This document shows, piece by piece, positions 13,055 through 24,784 of a stretch of 64,000 nt of DNA. The first letter of the stretch is position 1. Each line of letters starts with the position of its first letter. The position numbers and the translations under genes are program-made. The notes under the pieces are model-generated. The model was not told the DNA's origin. It saw only the letters and a list, made by a program, of their open reading frames with translations, and did not search any database. The stretch comes from Microstegium vimineum (Eukaryota > Streptophyta > Magnoliopsida > Poales > Poaceae), in assembly GCA_022036555.1 (NCBI GenBank), contig CM039122.1, positions 46,551,600-46,615,599 of the forward strand. The letters run 5' to 3'.

Positions 13055-13215
13055 GAGACCTTTAGTGCCGGCTGCTAACCCTAACTGCGACTAAAGGACC
13101 TTTAGTCCCGGCTGGTAACACCAACTGGGACTAAAGGTCTCTGTCTTTTTGGCGGCAACTGAAAAGCAGAGACCTTTAGTCCCTGTTGGTGTTATCAGCC
13201 GGGACTAAAGGTCCC
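13055..13215. repeat. Internal block of CACTA subterminal motifs
   Basis: Four to five alternating copies of CCTTTAGTCCCGG and GGGACTAAAGG form hairpins around GGCTGGTAACACCAACTGGG. This is the same motif family as at both outer ends, but in the middle of the element, between its two main genes. Confidence 0.75.
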
Positions 13216-13693
13216 TTTCTGTTACCTTCTCGTCGGCTTTCAAAGGAAATTTTGGTTTTTTGGTTTTTTAAATATATTTCATTGTAATTTGCTTTTTACA
13301 CTTGTTAATTAAACAACAAATCAATTATTAGGCATAATATTGTTTTAAAAGCACCATTATTTGGTTTTTGCTTTATTCTTTTAAGGAAAAGCCTTAAACT
13401 TTACAATTATTTTGTTTTCCTTTTATTTTGGTCATCGTAATATAACCATTAATCACTAATTGCTTAATGCAAAAATGTTTTTTCAATGTAAATCCTTTAA
13501 ACTATATGTTTTGGACAGCGTATTAGTTTTCGCAGTATCGTAGCGTTAAAAATTAGGTTTTTCACCAAATTATTTCCAAAAACGCACGTTGGAATGTAAA
13601 ACACATGATCGAACCATATATTGAGCAATCATACAATAGCATGATGCTAAAATTACACATATTGAGCCATATATTGAGCAATCATACAATATA

Positions 13694-16600
13694 TTAAGTG
13701 ATGGCAACAACAACAAGCTTGTTCCTAATGTATGTCCCTTGGTCATGATCACTGCGTAACCATGGAGTGTCTTCATTATTTAGCATGATGTTTGGGTCTT
13801 TGTTTACTACAAACGGTTGGAGTTGGTCGTCCTTTTCATAATCCTCTGACAAGTCTGACTTGTCCTCGATTCCCACGATGTTTCTTTTCCCTGAAAGAAC
13901 AATGTGTCATTTTGGCTCACTTTTTGAGTTGTCGTTTCTCCCTCTCTTTGGTTTCGTACACATATCCTTTACGTAGAACACCTGATTCACATCCTTGGCT
14001 AAGACAAATGGTTCGTCTATGTACCCAAGATTGTTGAGATCCACAGTTGTCATTCCATAGTCATTGTCAACTGTTACCCCGCCTCCAGTCACCTTCACCC
14101 ATTGGCATCGAAACAAAGCGACCTTAAAAGTGGGTCCGTAGTCTAGTTCCCATATCTCTATTATGCGGCCATAATATGTTTGCTTATTCCCACTCGGGTA
14201 TGTGGCATCAATGCGGACACCACTGTTTTGGTTGGTGCTCTTTTTATCTTGAGTTACTGTATAAAATGTATTCCCATTAATCTCGTACCCTTTGTATGTG
14301 ACGATATGCCACGATGGTTCCCTGGCCAACAAGTACAATTGCTCATCAAGACTCTCATCACCTTGACATTTTTTCTATAGCCAACCACCAAAAATTTGCA
14401 TGTGCTCACGAGTAATCCAATGTTCAGTTCTCCCTGGAAACTGGGATCTTAGGATGCCCTTGTGTTCCTCGATATACGGATCCACCAAGGAGGAGTTTTG
14501 TAGAACGGTGTAGTGTGCTTTATTGAAACAATCGTCCTCCGCACCGACATATGCTTTTTTCCCTAGTGTTCCCTTTCCACTTAGTCTCCCCTCGTATCGC
14601 GATTCAGGAACCCCAATCGGGTCAAGGTCTGGAATAAAATCAACACAAAACTCAATAACCTCCTCTGTCCCGTACCCCTTGGCCATGCTTCCTTCTGGAC
14701 GAGCATGACTGTGAACGTATTTCTTCAGGACTCCCATGACCTCTCAAAGGGAAACATATTGTGTAGAAACACAGGACCAAGAATACTAATCTCCTTGACC
14801 AGGTGAACTAGGAGGTGTGTCATGATATTATAGAAGGATGGGGGGAACACCAACTCAAAGCTGACAAGACACTGAACCACATCATTTTGTAGCTTTGTCA
14901 GATCTCCTGGATTGATTGCCTTCTGAGAAATTGCATTGAGGAATGCACATAGCTTCATAGTGGCTAAACGCACATTTGGAGGTAGAATTCCTCTTAATGC
15001 AACTGGAAGCAATTGTGTCATAAGCACGTGGCAGTCATGAGACTTTAAGTTTAGAAATTTCTTCTCTGACATACTTATTATACCCTTTATGTTCGAGGAG
15101 AATCCAGATGGGACTTTAATGCTATCTAGACATTCGAACATGCTTTCTTTCTCTTCCTTGCTAAGTGTGTAGCTTGCTGGTCTTAAGTATTGCCGTCCAT
15201 CATCTGTCTTCTCTGGATGCAGTTTTTCTCGTTCATTTAAACATCGCAGGTCTTTTCGGGCTTCAATTGTGTCCTTACTCTTCCCATACACACCCATGAA
15301 TCCTAGTAGGTTTACACACAGATTCTTCGTTAGGTGCATTACGTCAATCGCGCTGCGGACCTCTAGCAGTTGCCAATAAGGTAGCTCCCAAAATATGGAC
15401 TTCTTCTTCCACATAGGTGCGCGTCCGTTAGCATCCTTCGGAACAGGTTCGCTCCCTGGTCCCTTTCCGAAGACTACTTTCACATCCTTCACCATATCAA
15501 ATACATCCTCACCAGTTCGGTTGAGAGGCTTGGTCCGATGGTCTGTCTTACCTTTAAAATGTTTCCCTTTCTTTCTAAGGGAGTGATTCGCAGGAAGGAA
15601 CCGACGATGCCCAAGGTACACGATCTTTCGACATTTTTTCAAATATAAACTTTCAATGTCCTCAAAACAGTGTGTGCAGGCATTATATCCCTTATTTGTT
15701 TGTCCTGAAATATTACTAAGAGCTGGCCAATCATTGATTGTTACGAACAACATTGCTCGCAGGTCAAAGTATTCCTGTTTGAACTCATCCCACACACGTA
15801 CACCCGGTTTATTCCACAAAGGCATAAGTTCGTCAACTAAGGGCCTCAGGTAGACATCGATGTTGTTGCCAGGCTGCTTGGGTCCTTGGATGAGCTCTGG
15901 CATCATTATGAACTTTCGCTTCATGCACAACCATGGAGGAATATTATAGATACATAGAGTAACGGACCATGTGCTATGACTACTGCTCTGCTCCCCAAAA
16001 GGGTTCAAGTCATTTGTACTTAAAGCGAACCTTAAGTTTCTTACGTCCTCCGCAAACTCTGGGAATTCTCTATTGATTGTTCGCCATTGGGACCCATCGG
16101 CAGGGTGTCTCAACATATTGTCTACCTTACGGTCTTCACTGTGCCATCGCAACAACTTGACATGGTCTTTGTTTCTAAAGAGACGCTTCAGGCGTGGTAT
16201 TATTGGAGCGTACCACATAACCTTGGCAGGTATTCTCTTCCTCGGACGTTCGCCATCAACATCACCAGGGTCATCTCGTCTGATCTTGTACCACGATGCG
16301 TGGCATACCGGACATTCATCCAAATCCTTATAGCCCTCCCGCGGTAGAGGATACACTCATTGGGACATGCATGTATCTTCTGGATTTCTAATCCCAGAGG
16401 ACAAACGACCTGTTTTGCTTCATACGTAGTTGTTGGCAATTTGTTTCCCTTTGAAAGCATCTTTTTCTGAATAATAGTCAATAATTGTCCAAATCCCTTG
16501 TCAGATATACCATTCTTTGCCTTCCATTGCAACAATTCCAGTACGGTACCCAACTTTTTTTCTCCTCTATGGTTGTCGGGTACAATAATCTCTTATGATC

Positions 16601-16915
16601 CTCTAGCATGCGAGCGAACTGGATCTTCTCCTTTTCACTTTCGCAGTCTCTCTGAGCATCAGAAATGACCTGACCAAGATCATCAAGAACGGACACATCT
16701 TCTCCCTCTTGCTCTTCTTCAGCTTCCCTCATTGCAATATCATTTAGTGCAGCATATTCAGCAAAAATATCTTCATCGTGCCCTGGTTCTTCGTCTTCGC
16801 CTTTTTCCATTATAACCCCGATTTCTCCATGCTTGGTCCAACAAATATAGTTTGACATGAAACCAGACTTAAACAAGTGTGCATGGATATTCCTCGCGCT
16901 AGCATATTCCTTCAA
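13694..16915 (-). pseudogene. TNP2-like CACTA transposase, broken
   Basis: This is the main transposase (Transposase_21 / DUF4218 / DUF4216 family), which would cut and rejoin the element ends. The core ORF (16,356-14,725) contains the family motif IDVMHLTKNLCVNLLG and the DUF4218 segment ending in PFER. The next piece (14,737-14,375) continues DUF4218 into DUF4216 (14,338-13,907), with the acidic C-terminus near 13,876-13,694. Visible lesions are a frame change at an A-run on the coding strand (about 16,556-16,562), another near 16,345, a third near 14,745 where PFER should be followed by the MGVLKKYV segment, and an in-frame TAG at about 14,375. The upstream part (16,915-16,560) is acidic and matches the N-terminus of these proteins. 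Functional expression is unlikely. Confidence 0.85.
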
Positions 16916-17174
16916 ATTCTTACATAATGCACATAGACAACGTATAAAACCATCTCACTTGTTTGCCTCTGCCACAGTTAAGAAATAATGCATGCCATCA
17001 ATAAATTCTTTGGAGCGGCGATCAGCGTTGTACATCCAATGTCGGCTCATCGATCTGCACAATTACACGTGACATACTATATCAAAATCTTAAACATGAC
17101 ATTCATCGGCTTTAATTTATTAACTTATCAAAGATACAAGATAGTCAGGTCAGTTATATCACATCAATATTAAC

Positions 17175-17697
17175 TTATGTAAGCATAACCACAATATAGA
17201 AAATCCCAAGTACCACTAAACAAACTAGACATAAAATACACTTCAACAGGATAATAATTTCGCGCCCGATTCCAACTAAAACAAACGACACATCATTCGT
17301 TTGTTCAACATTCATGGGCCTCGTCTGCTGGCTCACTGCTTCATCAGCCGCTTCTTCTGGAAAAGAGTTTTGCACGTGTGTCACATATTCTTCCTCCCAG
17401 TACCATCCTTTGTATCCAGTACCGTCCCACTGAAAATAGAACAACAAATTAAGAACTATAATCAAAATCACTTAGCAAAATGAGACAAACTAAAAAAACG
17501 TCAAACACGATAAAATAGCTCACATTGCGATCCGGACACTTGTAGAAGATACGACCCTTATTGGGACCAGCCTTGGACACTCGGTACTCCATCACAATCT
17601 TCTGCTCACACTTGCCGCACGGAATGAGATGGAGCTCCGGCCTCAGTCGTCCATTTCTAACCCCATGAGAGGCCGAGGAACCATAAGTCGTCACCAT
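17175..17697 (-). CDS. Small GRF-type zinc-finger protein with C-terminal membrane segment, 142 aa
   Basis: Two exons join in frame: 17,697-17,524 and 17,429-17,175, with a GT donor and a TTTTCAG acceptor. The protein has a GRF-type zinc-finger core (CGKC, then GRIFYKCP, then GWYWEEEYV) and a strongly hydrophobic C-terminus (IIILLKCILCLVCLVVLG...), which is probably a membrane anchor. GRF fingers bind single-stranded nucleic acid in other proteins. The usual last Cys before the Trp is not where expected, so metal binding is uncertain. It lies upstream of the transposase on the same strand, inside the CACTA boundaries. It may be an accessory gene of the element or a captured host gene. Confidence 0.6.
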
Positions 17698-18317
17698 CTA
17701 CTCACTAGCTAGATTATTTTATAAACAAACTCAATTAAAATGAGCTATCAAGTACTATAACTCTAAAATAAATTATCTATATATTTCTCTAAATCACTAT
17801 CGTCTCATATTGAAATTACAAAGGACAATTAAAACCATAAATAGTTATCATCTACTAGTATCTAGATTAATTTATTTAAACTAAATTAAAAATCTTATTT
17901 TCTAAACAAACTCAATTAAAATAAGCTATCAAATACTACTATAACTCTAAAATAAACTCATTATACATTTCTCTAAGTCACTAGCGTCTCATTGAAATTA
18001 CAACGATAATTAAAACTATGAAGTCATTTGTAGGCCAATTTGAGAGAAAATGACATGCAAAATTCAAAATACACAACAAAAACAACAATTCGTAAGCATG
18101 AAATGAAATGGTGATGAAACAAGAGAGGATGAGATTGGTAACCTTGCTTAGGAGTGAAGTACGAGTGAAGAAACTCTTGTGTATATGCCAAAAGAAGCAA
18201 AATCACCAAGAACACCTTTCTTCCTCCTCTCTTGCTCAAGAACACTCTCTGTTTTCTAAAGAACACTGATGTGTTCTCTCTGGCTCGGGCAAGGAAGGAA
18301 GAAGGCTATTTATATAG

Positions 18318-18540
18318 GGGCTCTTTAGTTCCGGTTGGAGTTACCAACCGGGACTAAAGGCTCATCTCTAGTCCCGGCTGGTAGTTCAGACCGGGATTGA
18401 AGCTTTAGTCCCGACTGGAGCTACCAACCGGGACTAAAGGCCCCTGCCTGCAAAAGGCTGCTGCATGTCTGGCGTACTAGCTGTTGGAAAAACACCCTTA
18501 AGTCCCGACCGCAAAAAATGCCGGGACTAAAGCCAATTTG
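18318..18540. repeat. Right subterminal repeat array of the CACTA element
   Basis: At least six copies of AGTCCCGG / CCGGGACTAAAGG in both orientations match the left array at 7,361-7,585. They mark the right end of the transposon. Confidence 0.8.
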
Positions 18541-18799
18541 GCATATCGTTCAAAGGCAGGTTCTCTACTATATAGCCAAGCCATGTTAGTAGTAGCACTT
18601 TTTGGAGAAACAAGAAAAAAGGGCATCCTGGCCATTATATTATTGATGAATACTTGGCACGACCGATCAGCACGTTTTTTTCTCTCTTCTTGTACATATA
18701 TTTTTGGTGTCTCCGCGTCACACTTTCCACTAGTACACATACGTACTATAGAATAGATCAGGCGGTTGGTAAAATATTTTCATTGGCGTTTTTAGAATC

Positions 18800-19560
18800 G
18801 GATGCGCTAGAGGCTAGTAAAAATCGAACAACGATACAGATGGTCACTTGAGAACCGTTTGTGGAAATCAATTTTCACAGGCGATTCAGTTAAGAAAACC
18901 ACCCGTGAAAATCGATTTTCACATCCGTTTCCGCTAAGAAAATCGCCTGTGAAAATAGTTGTCCAAAAAATAGTAAATCGGGTTTTTAAAATAGGAAAAG
19001 AAAATTAAATTGTAGGAGAGGCTGACTAGTGAGCCGCACATCCGTCTCCATTCACGCATTTTTCCACGTAAAATCACGTGGTACCGTTTTACATCTCAAA
19101 TATTATATTAAACCGAGTGTAAATTAGTTGTTTGAGACCCTAAACAAATTCAAATGAAAAAGTTGACAACTACAAAGTTCTTTAACTTTTCAAGATCTAC
19201 AACTTATATTTTGGTAGTTTTTCTATCGAGGTCGTTTACAAAATTTGAATTTCAAGTTTGAAAAAATCGAACGTAGATTTCAATGACAAGATGATTTCAA
19301 ATAAAAAAGTTGTCAACTACAAAGTTTTATAACTTTTCGAGATCTACAACTTTCATTTTAGTAAAAACAGGGTCCAAGTATTTCTAAAGGCGGATTTCTT
19401 AAGAAACCGTCTATAGAAATTCTATTTTTACAGGCAGATTCTTAAGAAAACCACCGTATGTAAAAATAGGATTTCTACAACCACCTGTAAAAATAGGATT
19501 TCTACAAACAAATTTCTTAATAAAAACCACGAAGGTGGTCTCCACTGGTTCACGTAGCGC
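18800..19560. mobile_element. Second CACTA-like subterminal repeat block (probably a small non-autonomous element)
   Basis: The left side (18,835-18,965) and right side (19,380-19,530) carry repeated inverted motifs of the form CACAGGCGATT...AAGAAAACC / GTGAAAATCGATTTTCAC. This is the usual look of grass CACTA termini of another family. The ~400 bp between them is AT-rich, with a duplicated segment (CAACTACAAAGTT at 19,167 and 19,314). No clean CACTA ends or target duplication are readable, so both borders are approximate. Confidence 0.45.
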
Positions 19561-20023
19561 TGAAGATCAACACCGATGGTGCTTACCTGCAAGATCGAAG
19601 TACGGGTGCAGCCGGTGTTGTGGTTTGTTACAGTAGCATGATCATGTGATCGGCATCAGCTTGGTGGTTGGGTTCTGTGGGTTCGGCTCCGATAGCATAA
19701 GCGAGGCACTCCGGGATGGTGTGAGACTGATACTCGAAGGTGCCGTGGAACACACCATAGCAGAGAGTGATGCTCAAGAGTTAGTGTCTTTGTGGAAGAA
19801 TAGATCCGATCAAAGGTCTAAAATTGCAGCAATTGTGAATGAGATAGAGGAGTTAGTTTCGGCATTCACTTCCTTCACGGTGCAACATGTACGGCGAGAG
19901 GCAAATTGTGTAGCACATTCTTGTGCCCGTTTTGCTATTTCTTGTCTAGATTCTCATTTCTGGGTTTCCCTTCCTAGCTTCTTGCAGCGTTTCCTGCAGT
20001 ATGATGGTAATGAACTCTCTTGA
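19557..20023 (+). pseudogene. RNase H-like (RVT_3) domain remnant
   Basis: The start translates as LKINTDGAY...GAAGVVV, the first strand and acidic Asp motif of plant RNase H-like (RVT_3) domains. The end (about 19,780-20,020) gives AQELVSLW... and FTVQHVRREANCVAHSCAR, the typical C-terminal helix and motif. The two parts are in different frames, separated by a stop near 19,645, and the middle has poor similarity. This domain is found at the end of non-LTR (LINE) pol proteins and in many stand-alone plant copies. It sits directly at the edge of the CACTA-like block. Confidence 0.65.
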
Positions 20024-20851
20024 GTAATGAAGCTTCTGTTAGTAGGTTTACATGGAGATTCTATTTTAATCAGCTTACACATATGTTTCCTATTCAATTG
20101 TAACAAGATTGGACGGAACGATTTACATGCACATCAATCTGTACATCAAGTAGTTGGTTTGGCCCACTAGTTAGAACTTGAATGGAGCAGTTTACTGTTA
20201 ATCTGCAAAGTCAATACGACACGATGCACTTCATCCACTGACCAGCAGCCATAATGGCATAACCCTGTTCCAGATTACCAGAATCGCACTTGCATGATAC
20301 CCTGTGAGGGCAGCATCCAGTTAGCTAGCAGGTACTCCAGTAGACTAGTCTAGCTAGCTATACTATTTTGCGCTCCTAGACACGAATAGTAACATACAAC
20401 CACCTTTATTTAGATCGAATTCCGGTGGTCAACAGCATAAACATGAAAGCAAATATGTATAGGTGCAGGCGTGACGCTACCGCTCGCAGACGACGATGGT
20501 ACGTGTCCCGATCCTTTAATTTCCTCTGTGTGGGAGCAGTTGACATTGCGCTCTAAAAAAGTCCGTGTCCGTACCGTCAAAAGCGTCACGAAATTAAGCC
20601 AAACCCGGCCCGGACGTAACACCAGACCTACCACGTCAGGTCGGCACAGTCGCCGACGGCTGGAACCACCCATGATGCACACGCATGCTGCTGAGCTGCG
20701 GAGCAGAGGCCCTTGACTTGGCCATGCATGTTTCAATGCGGATCCCCACCACCACCACCTCGCTTTACAACAACAAGCAACGGCACCTAATCGCTCGTGC
20801 TTAAGCTTAAGCTTAACCACGAATCGCCATCTCGTTCGTCGCGTCGCGGCG
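20024..20851. other. Upstream region of the BBX gene
   Basis: No gene is recognised. ACGT-core motifs that bZIP factors such as HY5 could bind are visible (TACGTGTC near 20,502, CACGTCAGG near 20,631), as is a run of AAGCTTAAGCTTAAGC repeats at about 20,801-20,815. The regulatory meaning is inferred from the motif cores only. Confidence 0.4.
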
Positions 20852-20859
20852 TATAAAAG
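20852..20859 (+). promoter_or_regulatory. TATA box of the BBX gene
   Basis: TATAAAAG lies 279 bp upstream of the BBX start codon. Transcription would begin about 25-35 bp downstream, giving a ~240-bp leader with CT-rich stretches. Confidence 0.6.
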
Positions 20860-21130
20860 TGCAATAGCCCCCACATATCTTTCCGCGCTAAGCCCTCCTT
20901 TCCCCGGTGTAGCTAGCTAGCTAGCTATAGGACTAGTAGCAAAGTAACACTAGTATTATCGATCCTCTGAATCTCTCTCTGATCCATTCTCCGCGTGGTC
21001 GCTACAGTTAGCTTCGCTTTCCATTGACCTGAGCTCCAGCAAGCCTCCCTGACCCCTGAGCCTGAGCCTCCTCTCCTCCCGTCGAGAGAAAGAAGAGACA
21101 GAGAGATCGATCGCTGCAAAAAGCAGAGAG

Positions 21131-22710
21131 ATGAAGGTGCAGTGCGACGTGTGCGCGGCCGAGGCGGCGTCGGTGTTCTGCTGCGCCGACGAGGCCGCGC
21201 TGTGCGACGCGTGCGACCGCCGCGTGCACCGCGCCAACAAGCTCGCCGGCAAGCACCGCCGGTTCTCGCTGCTCAACCCGGCGCCATCGTCGGGGTCGGC
21301 ACCGCCTCCGCTCTGCGACATCTGCCAGGTTTGTTTGTTTAATGAACTGCATGCGACCGTCTGCCCACCCAAGCTAGCTAAAGGGAAGGGAAAGCTGATG
21401 ATGGATTCCGGTTCCGGCCGCGCGCGGCGTACCACCGTGTGCGTGTGCAGGAGAAGCGGGGGCTCCTGTTCTGCAAGGAGGACCGCGCCATCCTGTGCCG
21501 CGACTGCGACGTGTCGGTGCACACGGCCAGCGCGCTGACCATGCGCCACACCCGGTTCCTTCTCACGGGCGTGCGCCTCTCCGCCGAGCCCGCCGCGTGC
21601 CCGGCGCCGCCGTCGTCGGAGGAGGACGAGAACAGCAGCGGCGGCAGCAGCGACGCGCCGGCGGCCGCGGCTCCGCCTCCGTCGGCGTCAGCGGCGCCCG
21701 CCACCAGCAGCCACGGGAGCGAGGATAACAGCAGCAGCAGCAGCAGCATCTCCGAGTACCTCATCAAGACGCTGCCCGGGTGGCACGTCGAGGACTTCCT
21801 GGTGGACGAGGCCGCCGCCACTAACATCGGCGTCTCCTCCTCCGCAGACGCGTCGTATCATCAGGTTGGTGTTGTTGCATTCCTTCCTCCCATAGTACGT
21901 ACGTACGTACGTACCAACACTCTTCCGTTTATTTGGCCATGAACGGATGAACCCTTCTCGATCGTGAGCACGCACGCACACGCAAAGCAAAGCATGGCGC
22001 GGCATATCGCGATCGAGCACGTGTCTGCGTCGGCATTATTAGTGCTTCCAACCCAACCCAACCAGTAACCATCCATATTATGGGCGCGCTGTACGGGTTT
22101 TGTAGCTACGCTCTCGCTGGTCCAGGGTGTGTGACCATAATATCTCCAGGAACAACTCTCGCGGGCCCTGTTTAGCCACGGCGCCCTGCTGCTGGTGCCA
22201 TATATTAACCGGCCAACAACAAGAAGAATACTACTCTACTCGTCGTAGTGGAGACGTACTACCATCGTAGTAGTAGTACACTGGTACTACCCCGTCGTAG
22301 TAGAAAATAGTCCAGTTTGTACAGAGACCAAATCTACCGCTATCGATTGCTTCGTTCCACTTCACGGACGCACTGCATGCCTTTGCTTTGAAAATGTTTA
22401 ATTTGTTTACAAAGAGGAACTCTAATTGATTTATTGCCGACCTTTGAAAACTGTGCGACGAACTGATTGATGGTAAATTAATCTGGTTTCAATTCCCGCT
22501 GCATTTGAGCAGGGAGGGCTAGCTCGGATCGGCGGCCTACAGGACGGCGGCTACTCCGCGTGGATGGCGCCGGAGCAGCTCTTCTGCGAGGCCTCGGCCG
22601 CCGGCGCAAGGGGCAGCAGCAGGGAGCAGTGGCTGCCGCAGATGGCGATGTACAGAGGCAGCAAGAGATCCAGAGCCGCGTCCGCCGCATCCTCGTATTC
22701 TTACTGGTGA
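21131..22710 (+). CDS. BBX: Double B-box zinc-finger protein (BBX20/21/22-like), 269 aa, three exons
   Basis: Exons are 21,131-21,328, 21,451-21,864 and 22,513-22,710. All introns are GT-AG and in phase 0, and the joined frame is open to a TGA. B-box 1 occupies residues 1-47 (CDVC, CCADEAALCDACD, H...H). B-box 2 starts at CDICQ and continues across intron 1 as LLFCKEDRAILCRDCD, with every Cys/Asp/His ligand present. There is no CCT domain, so it belongs to the double B-box subfamily. The segment ISEYLIKTLPGWHVEDFLVD is the conserved motif of BBX20/21/22-type light-signalling proteins, which act with HY5 in the nucleus during photomorphogenesis. That role is known for the family and inferred here. 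The C-terminus has a basic KRSR patch. The middle (about 105-160) is a Ser/Ala/Pro-rich low-complexity linker. The gene looks intact. Confidence 0.93.
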
Positions 22711-24560
22711 ACAGCGACTCATCGGAGGACGACCGACCGGCCGTGTCAGAGACTTCGCCGATCGAGCCGTCTGTATTACTATTGTTAATTATGCCTCGGC
22801 TGGTGCATTATTATTACTGCTACCGCGCTACTACTTGTTGACTACTGTAACTGAGGTTGTTTCGACCGTGCTCAATAGCCAGTGCAATTTCTTTTTTCGC
22901 TCCTGGGCGTCCTCTCGTTCACGTGGAATGATGATCAGTGGTATGCTTGGGAGCGTTTATTTTTGCGCTTTTTTTTCTCTCCCGGAGGCGGCCTTTGTAC
23001 TGGACTGGTATCTCTCACACTCATTTTGCTCGTGGCGACTTCAAGCTTTCAAAGCCTATCGCTGTCTATCATCTCGAGCTGCAGCAACAGCCTTATTTTT
23101 CTTCCAACCTTTACGGCTGACCTGAAGAGGCACGTGTAGAAGCCGCAATTTCTGGAATTCTTCAACGTGCCGTTGAATTTCCGGTGGGCCGAATTTGCGG
23201 ACTTGTCAAAACCAAAAGTTGAGGAGCGCCGCGAGCAATTAATACTATGTTGAGCAACATAGTACGGTCACTGGTACACACCACGCCCTAGACATTGGCC
23301 CTGTTTGGTACAGCTTATAAGTTGCTTATAGCTAAAATAAGCTGGAATGAATAGCCAAACACAACGTTTTTCAGCAGCTTATTCTGGCCACGCTTATTCC
23401 TACAGCTCTCATTTGTACTAATAAGCAGAAGCTGGATCAGACCAGCTTATTTTGACAGCTGGTTTTACACTATTTATGCAGCTTATCTGGGAAGCGCTTT
23501 CCAGATAAGCTGTACCAAACAAGGCCATTAGCGGGCGGCGGTTTATGTTCACACATCACACCGTCATATGTTCCATATGCATTTCTCCTTGAGAAAATAT
23601 GTTCATATGAACTCCATATGCAAGATCTGAAATGTGAGCTACCAGAGAGTTGATAAAACTAAATCAGTTTGAATAAAAAAAATGGTAAGAAGAAAGTAAA
23701 AGTGCATATTTTCCCCTTAATTAAATATAGCACAATTAATTGACAAGATGAATTCGTGCAGTAAATTCAACCATATGAACCTGTCCTACAATAGACATCA
23801 TTTGGTTTCTTCACACCATTACCAAACAAGACTTTTTCTTACTTTTCAAAAAACTAGACTTTTCCTTGAAGGAGACAAAGTAGACTACTTGCTCCCCTTT
23901 GAAATTTCATGCATGGCTCATTATCCAAAAATCGCATTTGGACCTCGGACAGACTACTGAGGCCCTACGGGCCGCACAACCCAAGGTGCCCCCTCTGCAG
24001 GCAGAATGACGAAACAATGATCATCCACCTGGTGGCAAAAATGTAGCTACACTACTAAAAGGATCTAGAGTTCGGAGTCATTCAAAAAATGGTAGAGTCA
24101 AAATATTTTAAATTTAACCAAACTTATATAATAATATAATAACATTTATAACACCAACGCATCAATTATATTTTCATAATATACCTATTTTATATCATAA
24201 ATCTTTATAATTTTAATCAAACTTGATATACTTTGATTTTTTAATATTCTAAGAATAATTTATAATTTAGAATAGAGTAAGCACAAAACTCATAAATAAA
24301 TGACTCGGCACTTCAATGGTGGAACAAAGATTTCCACCACACCCGACATCCAACAGAAGGCATGTAGGAGCCTCACCCTCCTTTTGATTTGTAAAATCTT
24401 GTGAAACTACGTTGTGAAACTCTTGAATTAGAACAAAGGTAATGTGACATAAAAAAAGAATGGAGATAGATAGGCACACTCTCACCGCCTCAAGGCCGTT
24501 CGTTTTTTCTTTTAAAAAAACTTCAACTACATAAAACAAAACATTGATAGTTGCATCATA
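22711..24560. other. BBX 3' flank and intergenic DNA
   Basis: It holds one clear MITE (23,298-23,525, listed separately) and an AT-rich stretch at 24,060-24,300. That stretch resembles the worn interior and right end of a Stowaway-type element, without a readable partner end. No coding exon is recognised. Confidence 0.4.
23298..23525. mobile_element. MITE with 'GCCCTGTTTGGTACAGC' ends, 228 bp
   Basis: Left end GCCCTGTTTGGTACAGCTTA and right end AAGCTGTACCAAACAAGGC are near-perfect inverted repeats of about 20 bp. The interior is repetitive in AGCTTAT/ATAAGCT. The target duplication is not clear, so the superfamily (probably hAT) is uncertain. Confidence 0.7.
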
Positions 24561-24784
24561 ATTCGTACATCCTGTGGGCCCAAAGCCAAACAGATTTCAT
24601 CCCCAAGCTACGCGAAGTACAAAAGCCCAATAGGCTAACGGCGGGGCTCCCACTAAAAAAAGGGAAGTTTCTCAAAAAACAAAAAGGGAAGGGAAATTAA
24701 AAGGGCCTTCCTGGGAAAAAAAAACGAGAGAGGAAAGGACCGAACGGCTTGGGGTCGGGGTCGATCCATCGAGTACCGAAGGGC

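Larger units (their letters stand above)
7346..18577 (-). mobile_element. CACTA (En/Spm) DNA transposon, about 11.2 kb, decayed
   Basis: The left end reads CACTAGTACAGAA from 7,346, the standard CACTA terminus, and is followed by many inverted copies of CCTTTAGTCCCGG / CCGGGACTAAAGG. The same subterminal motifs recur at 18,318-18,540, so the right end lies just beyond them. No clean CACTA terminus or 3-bp duplication is readable there, and the best degenerate match is near 18,561-18,577, so the right coordinate is approximate. All encoded genes run on the minus strand: a GRF-finger ORF (17.2-17.7 kb), a TNP2-like transposase (13.7-16.9 kb) and a Ulp1-protease-containing gene (8.1-11.6 kb). 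Frameshifts and a nonsense codon in the transposase mean this copy cannot be autonomous as it reads. A third block of subterminal motifs at 13,055-13,215 raises the possibility of a composite. Confidence 0.85.

Noticed and set aside
18471..18484. GGCGTACTAGCTG as the right terminus of the CACTA element
   Set aside because: Another AGTCCCGG / CCGGGACTAAAG pair follows it, so the element must extend further. No 3-bp duplication supports this site.
21892..21915. GTAC repeat run in BBX intron 2 as a regulatory element
   Set aside because: A short simple repeat inside an intron with nothing to tie it to function.
23748..23960. 70-aa plus-strand ORF
   Set aside because: AT-rich, no domain, no exon context and no conservation cue.
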